From assembly GCA_963678675.1 (NCBI GenBank), contig OY783194.1:28002278-28066277 (forward strand): a stretch of 64,000 nucleotides of DNA. Reading direction: 5' to 3'. Below the pieces are notes generated by a model. It searched no databases. It saw only the letters and a program-made list of their open reading frames with translations, and was not told where the DNA came from. This document shows positions 38,779-52,122 of the stretch, piece after piece (position 1 is the first letter of the stretch; each line of letters begins with the position of its first letter). A program made the position numbers and the translations under genes. The stretch comes from Xiphydria camelus. Lineage: Eukaryota; Arthropoda; Insecta; Hymenoptera; Xiphydriidae.

Positions 38779-40111
38779 TTGACAATTTCTGTAAGGTCGG
38801 GGACCTTACAGAAAATGCGATTTTTCGCAAAAATCGAAATCTCTGGAATCGAATTCTCGACCATCCTATCTTATGTATTTTTTCGCGCTGATTACGAAAA
38901 TGATAGATTTATTGAGGAAATCTCAACGGAACACCGAGATATCGATGATTTCTTGCGGGAAAAAAAATGTCTTTATACACAAAATCAGCGTTATTTCATA
39001 TTTCCTTTGAGATATCGACCAAATAACCGTGCTTTTCGGAATCAGCGTAAAAAAATACATCGGATAGGGTGGTCGAGATTCCAATTCCGAAGATTTTCAT
39101 TTTTCGAAAAAATTGACAATTTCTGTAAGGTCGGGACCTTACAGAAAATGCGATTTTTCGCAAAAATCGAAATCTCTGGAATCGAATTCTCGACCATCCT
39201 ATCTTATGTATTTTTTCGCGCTGATTACGAAAATGATAGATTTATTGAGGAAATCTCAACGGAACACCGAGATATCGATGATTTCTTGCGGAAAAAATAT
39301 TTTCTTTATACACAAAATCAGCGTTATTTCATATTTCCTTTGAGATTTCGAACAAATAACCGTGCTTTTCGGAATCAGCGTAAAAAAATACATCGGATAG
39401 GGTGGTCGAGATTCCAATTCCGAAGATTTTCATTTTTCGAAAAAATTGACAATTTCTGTAAGGTCGGGACCTTACAGAAAATGCGATTTTTCGCAAAAAT
39501 CGAAATCTCTGGAATCGAATTCTCGACCATCCTATCTTATGTATTTTTTCGCGCTGATTACGAAAATGATAGATTTATTGAGGAAATCTCAACGGAACAC
39601 CGAGATATCGATGATTTCTTGCGGAAAAAATATTTTTTTTATACACAAAATCAGCGCTGTTTCATATTTCCTTTGAGATTTCGACCAAATAACCGTGCTT
39701 TTCGGAATCAGCGTAAAAAAATACATCGGATAGGGTGGTCGAGATTCCAATTCCGAAGATTTTCATTTTTCGAAAAAATTGACAATTTCTGTAAGGTCGG
39801 GACCTTACAGAAAATGCGATTTTTCGCAAAAATCGAAATCTCTGGAATCGAATTCTCGACCATCCTATCTTATGTATTTTTTCGCGCTGATTACGAAAAT
39901 GATAGATTTATTGAGGAAATCTCAACGGAACACCGAGATATCGATGATTTCTTGCGGGAAAAAAAATTTCTTTATACACAAAATCAGCGTTATTTCATAT
40001 TTCCTTTGAGATTTCGACCAAATAACCGTGCTTTTCGGAATCAGCGTAAAAAAATACATCGGATAGGGTGGTCGAGATTCCAATTCCGAAGATTTTCATT
40101 TTTCGAAAAAA

Positions 40112-40771
40112 TTGACAATTTCTGTAAGGTCGGGACCTTACAGAAAATGCGATTTTTCGCAAAAATCGAAATCTCTGGAATCGAATTCTCGACCATCCTA
40201 TCTTATGTATTTTTTCGCGCTGATTACGAAAATGATAGATTTATTGAGGAAATCTCAACGGAACACCGAGATATCGATGATTTCTTGCGGAAAAAAAATT
40301 TCTTTATACACAAAATCAGCGTTATTTCATATTTCCTTTGAGATTTCGACCAAATAACCGTGCTTTTCGGAATCAGCGTAAAAAAATACATCGGATAGGG
40401 TGGTCGAGATTCCAATTCCGGAGATTTTCATTTTTCGAAAAAATTGACAATTTCTGTAAGGTCGGGACAGAAAATGCGATTTTTCGCAAAAATCGAAATC
40501 TCTGGAATCGAATTCTCGACCATCCTATCTTATGTATTTTTTCGCGCTGATTACGAGAATGATAGATTTATTGAGGAAATCTCAACGGAACACCGAGATA
40601 TCGATGATTTCTTGCGGAAAAAATATTTTTTTTATACACAAAATCAGCGTTGTTTCATATTTCCTTTGAGATTTCGACCAAATAACCGTGCTTTTCGGAA
40701 TCAGCGTAAAAAAATACATCGGATAGGGTGGTCGAGATTCCAATTCCGAAGATTTTCATTTTTCGAAAAAA
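40112..40771 (+). repeat. Rare two-monomer block with 5-bp hairpin deletion, copy 1
   Basis: The first monomer (332 bp) has the one-base-short axis B GCGGAAAAAAAATTTC. The second (328 bp) has CCGGAGATT upstream, loses 5 bp of the axis A stem (GTCGGGACAGAAAATG) and has GATTACGAGAATG. All four rare changes recur together exactly 10,928 bp downstream. Confidence 0.85.
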
Positions 40772-41769
40772 TTGACAATTTCTGTAAGGTCGGGACCTTA
40801 CAGAAAATGCGATTTTTCGCAAAAATCGAAATCTCTGGAATCGAATTCTCGACCATCCTATCTTATGTATTTTTTCGCGCTGATTACGAAAATGATAGAT
40901 TTATTGAGGAAATCTCAACGGAACACCGAGATATCGATGATTTCTTGCGGAAAGAAAAATTTCTTTATACACAAAATCAGCGTTATTTCATATTTCCTTT
41001 GAGATTTCGACCAAATAACCGTGCTTTTCGGAATCAGCGTAAAAAAATACATCGGATAGGGTGGTCGAGATTCCAATTCCGAAGATTTTCATTTTTCGAA
41101 AAAATTGACAATTTCTGTAAGGTCGGGACCTTACAGAAAATGCGATTTTTCGCAAAAATCGAAATCTCTGGAATCGAATTCTCGACCATCCTATCTTATG
41201 TATTTTTTCGCGCTGATTACGAAAATGATAGATTTATTGAGGAAATCTCAACGGAACACCGAGATATCGATGATTTCTTGCGGAAAGAAAAATTTCTTTA
41301 TACACAAAATCAGCGTTATTTCATATTTCCTTTGAGATTTCGACCAAATAACCGTGCTTTTCGGAATCAGCGTAAAAAAATACATCGGATAGGGTGGTCG
41401 AGATTCCAATTCCGAAGATTTTCATTTTTCGAAAAAATTGACAATTTCTGTAAGGTCGGGACCTTACAGAAAATGCGATTTTTCGCAAAAATCGAAATCT
41501 CTGGAATCGAATTCTCGACCATCCTATCTTATGTATTTTTTCGCGCTGATTACGAAAATGATAGATATATTGAGGAAATCTCAACGGAACACCGAGATAT
41601 CGATGACTTCTTGCGGGAAAAAAATTTCTTTATACACAAAATCAGCGTTATTTCATATTTCCTTTGAGATTTCGACCAAATAACCGTGCTTTTCGGAATC
41701 AGCGTAAAAAAATACATCGGATAGGGTGGTCGAGATTCCAATTCCGAAGATTTTCATTTTTCGAAAAAA

Positions 41770-42073
41770 TTGACAATGCGATTTTTCGCAAAAATCGAAA
41801 TCTCTGGAATCGAATTCTCGACCATCCTATCTTATGTATTTTTTCGCGCTGATTACGAAAATGATAGATTTATTGAGGAAATCTCAACGGAACACCGAGA
41901 TATCGATGATTTCTTGCGGGAAAAAAAATTTCTTTATACACAAAATCAGCGTTATTTCATATTTCCTTTGAGATATCGACCAAATAACCGTGCTTTTCGG
42001 AATCAGCGTAAAAAAATACATCGGATAGGGTGGTCGAGATTCCAATTCCGAAGATTTTCATTTTTCGAAAAAA
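41770..42073 (+). repeat. D monomer (304 bp), copy 10
   Basis: The deletion junction is the same. It follows a Y unit (41438) that lacks the usual 8-A tract, so the preceding interval is 332 bp. Confidence 0.9.
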
Positions 42074-44404
42074 TTGACAATTTCTGTAAGGTCGGGACCT
42101 TACAGAAAATGCGATTCTTCGCAAAAATCGAAATCTCTGGAATCGAATTCTCGACCATCCTATCTTATGTATTTTTTCGCGCTGATTACGAAAATGATAG
42201 ATTTATTGAGGAAATCTCAACGGAACACCGAGATATCGATGATTTCTTGCGGGAAAAAAAATTTCTTTATACACAAAATAAGCGTTATTTCATATTTCCT
42301 TTGAGATATCGACCAAATAACCGTGTTTTTCGGAATCAGCGTAAAAAAATACATCGGATAGGGTGGTCGAGATTCCAATTCCGAAGATTTTCATTTTTCG
42401 AAAAAATTGACAATTTCTGTAAGGTCGGGACCTTACAGAAAATGCGATTTTTCGCAAAAATCGAAATCTCTGGAATCGAATTCTCGAGCATCCTATCTTA
42501 TGTATTTTTTCGCGCTGATTACGAAAATGATAGATTTATTGAGGAAATCTCAACGGAACACCGAGATATCGATGATTTCTTGCGGAAAAAATATTTTCTT
42601 TATACACAAAATCAGCGTTATTTCATATTTCCTTTGAGATTTCGACCAAATAACCGTGCTTTTCGGAATCAGCGTAAAAAAATACATCGGATAGGGTGGT
42701 CGAGATTCCAATTCCGAAGATTTTCATTTTTCGAAAAAATTGACAATTTCTGTAAGGTCGGGACCTTACAGAAAATGCGATTTTTCGCAAAAATCGAAAT
42801 CTCTGGAATCGAATTCTCGACCATCCTATCTTATGTATTTTTTCGCGCTGATTACGAAAATGATAGATTTATTGAGGAAATCTCAACGGAACACCGAGAT
42901 ATCGATGATTTCTTGCGGAAAGAAAAATTTCTTTATACACAAAATCAGCGTTATTTCATATTTCCTTTGAGATTTCGACCAAATAACCGTGCTTTTCGGA
43001 ATCAGCGTAAAAAAATACATCGGATAGGGTGGTCGAGATTCCAATTCCGAAGATTTTCATTTTTCGAAAAAATTGACAATTTCTGTAAGGTCGGGACCTT
43101 ACAGAAAATGCGATTTTTCGCAAAAATCGAAATCTCTGGAATCGAATTCTCGACCATCCTATCTTATGTATTTTTTCGCGCTGATTACGAAAATGATAGA
43201 TTTATTGAGGAAATCTCAACGGAACACCGAGATATCGATGATTTCTTGCGGAAAGAAAAATTTCTTTATACACAAAATCAGCGTTATTTCATATTTCCTT
43301 TGAGATTTCGACCAAATAACCGTGTTTTTCGGAATCAGCGTAAAAAAAATACATCGGATAGGGTGGTCGAGATTCCAATTCCGAAGATTTTCATTTTTCG
43401 AAAAAATTGACAATTTCTGTAAGGTCGGGACCTTACAGAAAATGCGATTTTTCGCAAAAATCGAAATCTCTGGAATCGAATTCTCGACCATCCTATCTTA
43501 TGTATTTTTTCGCGCTGATTACGAAAATGATAGATTTATTGAGGAAATCTCAACGGAACACCGAGATATCGATGATTTCTTGCGGGAAAAAAATTTCTTT
43601 ATACACAAAATCAGCGTTATTTCATATTTCCTTTGAGATTTCGACCAAATAACCGTGCTTTTCGGAATCAGCGTAAAAAAATACATCGGATAGGGTGGTC
43701 GAGATTCCAATTCCGAAGATTTTCATTTTTCGAAAAAATTGACAATTTCTGTAAGGTCGGGACCTTACAGAAAATGCGATTTTTCGCAAAAATCGAAATC
43801 TCTGGAATCGAATTCTCGACCATCCTATCTTATGTATTTTTTCGCGCTGATTACGAAAATGATAGATTTATTGAGGAAATCTCAACGGAACACCGAGATA
43901 TCGATGATTTCTTGCGGAAAAAATATTTTCTTTATACACAAAATCAGCGTTATTTCATATTTCCTTTGAGATTTCGAACAAATAACCGTGCTTTTCGGAA
44001 TCAGCATAAAAAAATACATCGGATAGGGTGGTCGAGATTCCAATTCCGAAGATTTTCATTTTTCGAAAAAATTGACAATTTCTGTAAGGTCGGGACCTTA
44101 CAGAAAATGCGATTTTTCGCAAAAATCGAAATCTCTGGAATCGAATTCTCGACCATCCTATCTTATGTATTTTTTCGCGCTGATTACGAAAATGATAGAT
44201 TTATTGAGGAAATCTCAACGGAACACCGAGATATCGATGATTTCTTGCGGGAAAAAAAATTTCTTTATACACAAAATCAGCGTTATTTCATATTTCCTTT
44301 GAGATTTCGACCAAATAACCGTGCTTTTCGGAATCAGCGTAAAAAAATACATCGGATAGGGTGGTCGAGATTCCAATTCCGAAGATTTTCATTTTTCGAA
44401 AAAA
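41770..44404 (+). repeat. HOR B derivative, 8 units, 2,635 bp
   Basis: Units are D (41770), S (42074), X (42407), AAAG-type (42740), AAAG-type with GTGTTTTTCGG tail (43073), one-base-short axis B (43407), T with CAGCATAAAA (43739) and GGGA-type (44072). It combines the left part of the 9-mer with the right part of the 27904-type derivative, as expected from exchange between them. Confidence 0.75.
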
Positions 44405-44708
44405 TTGACAATGCGATTTTTCGCAAAAATCGAAATCTCTGGAATCGAATTCTCGACCATCCTATCTTATGTATTTTTTCGCGCTGATTACGAAAATGAT
44501 AGATTTATTGAGGAAATCTCAACGGAACACCGAGATATCGATGATTTCTTGCGGAAAAAATATTTTCTTTATACACAAAATCAGCGTTATTTCATATTTC
44601 CTTTGAGATTTCGACCAAATAACCGTGCTTTTCGGAATCAGCGTAAAAAAATACATCGGATAGGGTGGTCGAGATTCCAATTCCGAAGATTTTCATTTTT
44701 CGAAAAAA
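44405..44708 (+). repeat. D/X fusion monomer (304 bp), copy 11
   Basis: It has the D deletion at its start but the AAAAAATATTTTC axis B and downstream tail of an X-type unit, and is followed by the AAAG-type and Y units that normally follow X. S and most of X have been lost, a net loss of two monomers. Confidence 0.85.
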
Positions 44709-46707
44709 TTGACAATTTCTGTAAGGTCGGGACCTTACAGAAAATGCGATTTTTCGCAAAAATCGAAATCTCTGGAATCGAATTCTCGACCATCCTATCT
44801 TATGTATTTTTTCGCGCTGATTACGAAAATGATAGATTTATTGAGGAAATCTCAACGGAACACCGAGATATCGATGATTTCTTGCGGAAAGAAAAATTTC
44901 TTTATACACAAAATCAGCGTTATTTCATATTTCCTTTGAGATTTCGACCAAATAACCGTGCTTTTCGGAATCAGCGTAAAAAAATACATCGGATAGGGTG
45001 GTCGAGATTCCAATTCCGAAGATTTTCATTTTTCGAAAAAATTGACAATTTCTGTAAGGTCGGGACCTTACAGAAAATGCGATTTTTCGCAAAAATCGAA
45101 ATCTCTGGAATCGAATTCTCGACCATCCTATCTTATGTATTTTTTCGCGCTGATTACGAAAATGATAGATATATTGAGGAAATCTCAACGGAACACCGAG
45201 ATATCGATGACTTCTTGCGGGAAAAAAATTTCTTTATACACAAAATCAGCGTTATTTCATATTTCCTTTGAGATTTCGACCAAATAACCGTGTTTTTCGG
45301 AATCAGCGTAAAAAAAATACATCGGATAGGGTGGTCGAGATTCCAATTCCGAAGATTTTCATTTTTCGAAGAAATTGACAATTTCTGTAAGGTCGGGGAC
45401 CTTACAGAAAATGCGATTTTTCGCAAAAATCGAAATCTCTGGAATCGAATTCTCGACCATCCTATCTTATGTATTTTTTCGCGCTGATTACGAAAATGAT
45501 AGATTTATTGAGGAAATCTCAACGGAACACCGAGATATCGATGATTTCTTGCGGGAAAAAAAATGTCTTTATACACAAAATCAGCGTTATTTCATATTTC
45601 CTTTGAGATATCGACCAAATAACCGTGCTTTTCGGAATCAGCGTAAAAAAATACATCGGATAGGGTGGTCGAGATTCCAATTCCGAAGATTTTCATTTTT
45701 CGAAAAAATTGACAATTTCTGTAAGGTCGGGACCTTACAGAAAATGCGATTTTTCGCAAAAATCGAAATCTCTGGAATCGAATTCTCGACCATCCTATCT
45801 TATGTATTTTTTCGCGCTGATTACGAAAATGATAGATTTATTGAGGAAATCTCAACGGAACACCGAGATATCGATGATTTCTTGCGGAAAAAATATTTTC
45901 TTTATACACAAAATCAGCGTTATTTCATATTTCCTTTGAGATTTCGAACAAATAACCGTGCTTTTCGGAATCAGCGTAAAAAAATACATCGGATAGGGTG
46001 GTCGAGATTCCAATTCCGAAGATTTTCATTTTTCGAAAAAATTGACAATTTCTGTAAGGTCGGGACCTTACAGAAAATGCGATTTTTCGCAAAAATCGAA
46101 ATCTCTGGAATCGAATTCTCGACCATCCTATCTTATGTATTTTTTCGCGCTGATTACGAAAATGATAGATTTATTGAGGAAATCTCAACGGAACACCGAG
46201 ATATCGATGATTTCTTGCGGAAAAAATATTTTCTTTATACACAAAATCAGCGTTATTTCATATTTCCTTTGAGATTTCGAACAAATAACCGTGCTTTTCG
46301 GAATCAGCATAAAAAAATACATCGGATAGGGTGGTCGAGATTCCAATTCCGAAGATTTTCATTTTTCGAAAAAATTGACAATTTCTGTAAGGTCGGGACC
46401 TTACAGAAAATGCGATTTTTCGCAAAAATCGAAATCTCTGGAATCGAATTCTCGACCATCCTATCTTATGTATTTTTTCGCGCTGATTACGAAAATGATA
46501 GATTTATTGAGGAAATCTCAACGGAACACCGAGATATCGATGATTTCTTGCGGGAAAAAAAATTTCTTTATACACAAAATCAGCGTTATTTCATATTTCC
46601 TTTGAGATTTCGACCAAATAACCGTGCTTTTCGGAATCAGCGTAAAAAAATACATCGGATAGGGTGGTCGAGATTCCAATTCCGAAGATTTTCATTTTTC
46701 GAAGAAA

Positions 46708-48373
46708 TTGACAATTTCTGTAAGGTCGGGGACCTTACAGAAAATGCGATTTTTCGCAAAAATCGAAATCTCTGGAATCGAATTCTCGACCATCCTATCT
46801 TATGTATTTTTTCGCGCTGATTACGAAAATGATAGATTTATTGAGGAAATCTCAACGGAACACCGAGATATCGATGATTTCTTGCGGGAAAAAAAATGTC
46901 TTTATACACAAAATCAGCGTTATTTCATATTTCCTTTGAGATATCGACCAAATAACCGTGCTTTTCGGAATCAGCGTAAAAAAATACATCGGATAGGGTG
47001 GTCGAGATTCCAATTCCGAAGATTTTCATTTTTCGAAAAAATTGACAATTTCTGTAAGGTCGGGACCTTACAGAAAATGCGATTTTTCGCAAAAATCGAA
47101 ATCTCTGGAATCGAATTCTCGACCATCCTATCTTATGTATTTTTTCGCGCTGATTACGAAAATGATAGATTTATTGAGGAAATCTCAACGGAACACCGAG
47201 ATATCGATGATTTCTTGCGGGAAAAAAAATTTCTTTATACACAAAATAAGCGTTATTTCATATTTCCTTTGAGATATCGACCAAATAACCGTGTTTTTCG
47301 GAATCAGCGTAAAAAAATACATCGGATAGGGTGGTCGAGATTCCAATTCCGAAGATTTTCATTTTTCGAAAAAATTGACAATTTCTGTAAGGTCGGGACC
47401 TTACAGAAAATGCGATTTTTCGCAAAAATCGAAATCTCTGGAATCGAATTCTCGAGCATCCTATCTTATGTATTTTTTCGCGCTGATTACGAAAATGATA
47501 GATTTATTGAGGAAATCTCAACGGAACACCGAGATATCGATGATTTCTTGCGGAAAAAATATTTTCTTTATACACAAAATCAGCGTTATTTCATATTTCC
47601 TTTGAGATTTCGACCAAATAACCGTGCTTTTCGGAATCAGCGTAAAAAAATACATCGGATAGGGTGGTCGAGATTCCAATTCCGAAGATTTTCATTTTTC
47701 GAAAAAATTGACAATTTCTGTAAGGTCGGGACCTTACAGAAAATGCGATTTTTCGCAAAAATCGAAATCTCTGGAATCGAATTCTCGACCATCCTATCTT
47801 ATGTATTTTTTCGCGCTGATTACGAAAATGATAGATTTATTGAGGAAATCTCAACGGAACACCGAGATATCGATGATTTCTTGCGGAAAGAAAAATTTCT
47901 TTATACACAAAATCAGCGTTATTTCATATTTCCTTTGAGATTTCGACCAAATAACCGTGCTTTTCGGAATCAGCGTAAAAAAATACATCGGATAGGGTGG
48001 TCGAGATTCCAATTCCGAAGATTTTCATTTTTCGAAAAAATTGACAATTTCTGTAAGGTCGGGACCTTACAGAAAATGCGATTTTTCGCAAAAATCGAAA
48101 TCTCTGGAATCGAATTCTCGACCATCCTATCTTATGTATTTTTTCGCGCTGATTACGAAAATGATAGATATATTGAGGAAATCTCAACGGAACACCGAGA
48201 TATCGATGACTTCTTGCGGGAAAAAAATTTCTTTATACACAAAATCAGCGTTATTTCATATTTCCTTTGAGATTTCGACCAAATAACCGTGTTTTTCGGA
48301 ATCAGCGTAAAAAAAATACATCGGATAGGGTGGTCGAGATTCCAATTCCGAAGATTTTCATTTTTCGAAGAAA
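46708..48373 (+). repeat. 5-mer HOR (1,666 bp), copy 2
   Basis: Units are phased at 46708 (G), 47042, 47375 (X), 47708 and 48041 (Y). The G unit here is preceded by a 7-A tract (GCGTAAAAAAATAC), unlike other G units that follow an 8-A tract. This marks a crossover between about 46642 and 46703. Confidence 0.82.
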
Positions 48374-50039
48374 TTGACAATTTCTGTAAGGTCGGGGACC
48401 TTACAGAAAATGCGATTTTTCGCAAAAATCGAAATCTCTGGAATCGAATTCTCGACCATCCTATCTTATGTATTTTTTCGCGCTGATTACGAAAATGATA
48501 GATTTATTGAGGAAATCTCAACGGAACACCGAGATATCGATGATTTCTTGCGGGAAAAAAAATGTCTTTATACACAAAATCAGCGTTATTTCATATTTCC
48601 TTTGAGATATCGACCAAATAACCGTGCTTTTCGGAATCAGCGTAAAAAAATACATCGGATAGGGTGGTCGAGATTCCAATTCCGAAGATTTTCATTTTTC
48701 GAAAAAATTGACAATTTCTGTAAGGTCGGGACCTTACAGAAAATGCGATTTTTCGCAAAAATCGAAATCTCTGGAATCGAATTCTCGACCATCCTATCTT
48801 ATGTATTTTTTCGCGCTGATTACGAAAATGATAGATTTATTGAGGAAATCTCAACGGAACACCGAGATATCGATGATTTCTTGCGGGAAAAAAAATTTCT
48901 TTATACACAAAATAAGCGTTATTTCATATTTCCTTTGAGATATCGACCAAATAACCGTGTTTTTCGGAATCAGCGTAAAAAAATACATCGGATAGGGTGG
49001 TCGAGATTCCAATTCCGAAGATTTTCATTTTTCGAAAAAATTGACAATTTCTGTAAGGTCGGGACCTTACAGAAAATGCGATTTTTCGCAAAAATCGAAA
49101 TCTCTGGAATCGAATTCTCGAGCATCCTATCTTATGTATTTTTTCGCGCTGATTACGAAAATGATAGATTTATTGAGGAAATCTCAACGGAACACCGAGA
49201 TATCGATGATTTCTTGCGGAAAAAATATTTTCTTTATACACAAAATCAGCGTTATTTCATATTTCCTTTGAGATTTCGACCAAATAACCGTGCTTTTCGG
49301 AATCAGCGTAAAAAAATACATCGGATAGGGTGGTCGAGATTCCAATTCCGAAGATTTTCATTTTTCGAAAAAATTGACAATTTCTGTAAGGTCGGGACCT
49401 TACAGAAAATGCGATTTTTCGCAAAAATCGAAATCTCTGGAATCGAATTCTCGACCATCCTATCTTATGTATTTTTTCGCGCTGATTACGAAAATGATAG
49501 ATTTATTGAGGAAATCTCAACGGAACACCGAGATATCGATGATTTCTTGCGGAAAGAAAAATTTCTTTATACACAAAATCAGCGTTATTTCATATTTCCT
49601 TTGAGATTTCGACCAAATAACCGTGCTTTTCGGAATCAGCGTAAAAAAATACATCGGATAGGGTGGTCGAGATTCCAATTCCGAAGATTTTCATTTTTCG
49701 AAAAAATTGACAATTTCTGTAAGGTCGGGACCTTACAGAAAATGCGATTTTTCGCAAAAATCGAAATCTCTGGAATCGAATTCTCGACCATCCTATCTTA
49801 TGTATTTTTTCGCGCTGATTACGAAAATGATAGATATATTGAGGAAATCTCAACGGAACACCGAGATATCGATGACTTCTTGCGGGAAAAAAATTTCTTT
49901 ATACACAAAATCAGCGTTATTTCATATTTCCTTTGAGATTTCGACCAAATAACCGTGTTTTTCGGAATCAGCGTAAAAAAAATACATCGGATAGGGTGGT
50001 CGAGATTCCAATTCCGAAGATTTTCATTTTTCGAAGAAA
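48374..50039 (+). repeat. 5-mer HOR (1,666 bp), copy 3
   Basis: Units are phased at 48374 (G), 48708, 49041 (X), 49374 and 49707 (Y), directly following copy 2 in tandem with the same variant series. Two adjacent matching copies show that the 5-mer itself has begun to amplify as a unit. Confidence 0.82.
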
Positions 50040-51039
50040 TTGACAATTTCTGTAAGGTCGGGGACCTTACAGAAAATGCGATTTTTCGCAAAAATCGAAA
50101 TCTCTGGAATCGAATTCTCGACCATCCTATCTTATGTATTTTTTCGCGCTGATTACGAAAATGATAGATTTATTGAGGAAATCTCAACGGAACACCGAGA
50201 TATCGATGATTTCTTGCGGGAAAAAAAATGTCTTTATACACAAAATCAGCGTTATTTCATATTTCCTTTGAGATATCGACCAAATAACCGTGCTTTTCGG
50301 AATCAGCGTAAAAAAATACATCGGATAGGGTGGTCGAGATTCCAATTCCGAAGATTTTCATTTTTCGAAAAAATTGACAATTTCTGTAAGGTCGGGACCT
50401 TACAGAAAATGCGATTTTTCGCAAAAATCGAAATCTCTGGAATCGAATTCTCGACCATCCTATCTTATGTATTTTTTCGCGCTGATTACGAAAATGATAG
50501 ATTTATTGAGGAAATCTCAACGGAACACCGAGATATCGATGATTTCTTGCGGAAAAAATATTTTCTTTATACACAAAATCAGCGTTATTTCATATTTCCT
50601 TTGAGATTTCGAACAAATAACCGTGCTTTTCGGAATCAGCGTAAAAAAATACATCGGATAGGGTGGTCGAGATTCCAATTCCGAAGATTTTCATTTTTCG
50701 AAAAAATTGACAATTTCTGTAAGGTCGGGACCTTACAGAAAATGCGATTTTTCGCAAAAATCGAAATCTCTGGAATCGAATTCTCGACCATCCTATCTTA
50801 TGTATTTTTTCGCGCTGATTACGAAAATGATAGATTTATTGAGGAAATCTCAACGGAACACCGAGATATCGATGATTTCTTGCGGGAAAAAAAATTTCTT
50901 TATACACAAAATCAGCGTTATTTCATATTTCCTTTGAGATTTCGACCAAATAACCGTGCTTTTCGGAATCAGCGTAAAAAAATACATCGGATAGGGTGGT
51001 CGAGATTCCAATTCCGAAGATTTTCATTTTTCGAAAAAA

Positions 51040-51699
51040 TTGACAATTTCTGTAAGGTCGGGACCTTACAGAAAATGCGATTTTTCGCAAAAATCGAAAT
51101 CTCTGGAATCGAATTCTCGACCATCCTATCTTATGTATTTTTTCGCGCTGATTACGAAAATGATAGATTTATTGAGGAAATCTCAACGGAACACCGAGAT
51201 ATCGATGATTTCTTGCGGAAAAAAAATTTCTTTATACACAAAATCAGCGTTATTTCATATTTCCTTTGAGATTTCGACCAAATAACCGTGCTTTTCGGAA
51301 TCAGCGTAAAAAAATACATCGGATAGGGTGGTCGAGATTCCAATTCCGGAGATTTTCATTTTTCGAAAAAATTGACAATTTCTGTAAGGTCGGGACAGAA
51401 AATGCGATTTTTCGCAAAAATCGAAATCTCTGGAATCGAATTCTCGACCATCCTATCTTATGTATTTTTTCGCGCTGATTACGAGAATGATAGATTTATT
51501 GAGGAAATCTCAACGGAACACCGAGATATCGATGATTTCTTGCGGAAAAAATATTTTTTTTATACACAAAATCAGCGTTGTTTCATATTTCCTTTGAGAT
51601 TTCGACCAAATAACCGTGCTTTTCGGAATCAGCGTAAAAAAATACATCGGATAGGGTGGTCGAGATTCCAATTCCGAAGATTTTCATTTTTCGAAAAAA
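51040..51699 (+). repeat. Rare two-monomer block with 5-bp hairpin deletion, copy 2
   Basis: It carries the same four linked variants as 40112-40771. It lies at the right boundary of the mosaic region, directly before the 98-bp-duplication region. The preceding monomers (50040, 50374, 50707) resemble those before copy 1, except that one unit (39446) is missing. Confidence 0.85.
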
Positions 51700-52122
51700 T
51701 TGACAATTTCTGTAAGGTCGGGACCTTACAGAAAATGCGATTTTTCGCAAAAATCGAAATCTCTGGAATCGAATTCTCGACCATCCTATCTTATGTATTT
51801 TTTCGCGCTGATTACGAAAATGATAGATTTATTGAGGAAATCTCAACGGAACACCGAGATATCGATGATTTCTTGCGGAAAGAAAAATTTCTTTATACAC
51901 AAAATCAGCGTTATTTCATATTTCCTTTGAGATTTCGACCAAATAACCGTGTTTTTCGGAATCAGCGTAAAAAAATACATCGGATAGGGTGGTCGAGATT
52001 CCAATTCCGAAGATTTTCATTTTTCGAAAAAATTGACAATTTCTGTAAGGTCGGGACCTTACAGAAAATGCGATTTTTCGCAAAAATCGAAATCTCTGGA
52101 ATCGAATTCTCGACCATCCTAT

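Larger units (their letters stand above)
8732..51699 (+). repeat. Mosaic central region of marked monomers and shuffled HORs
   Basis: About 130 monomers are drawn from a limited set. D is a 29-bp hairpin deletion (304 bp). S has GATTCTTCGC with an AAATAAGCG tail. X has CTCGAGCAT. Y has GATATATTG with a one-base-shorter axis B. G has a GGG spacer, usually followed by ATGTC at axis B. T has TTTCGAACAAA. Other units have AAAGAAAAATTTC or GGGAAAAAAAATTTC tails. The preferred order is D, S, X, AAAG-type, Y, G, T, T with CAGCATAAAA, GGGA-type, then D again. Intervals between successive D units vary (637, 1969, 2303, 2635, 2969, 4633, 6293, 7964 bp) through loss, gain or fusion of monomers. Confidence 0.85.
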
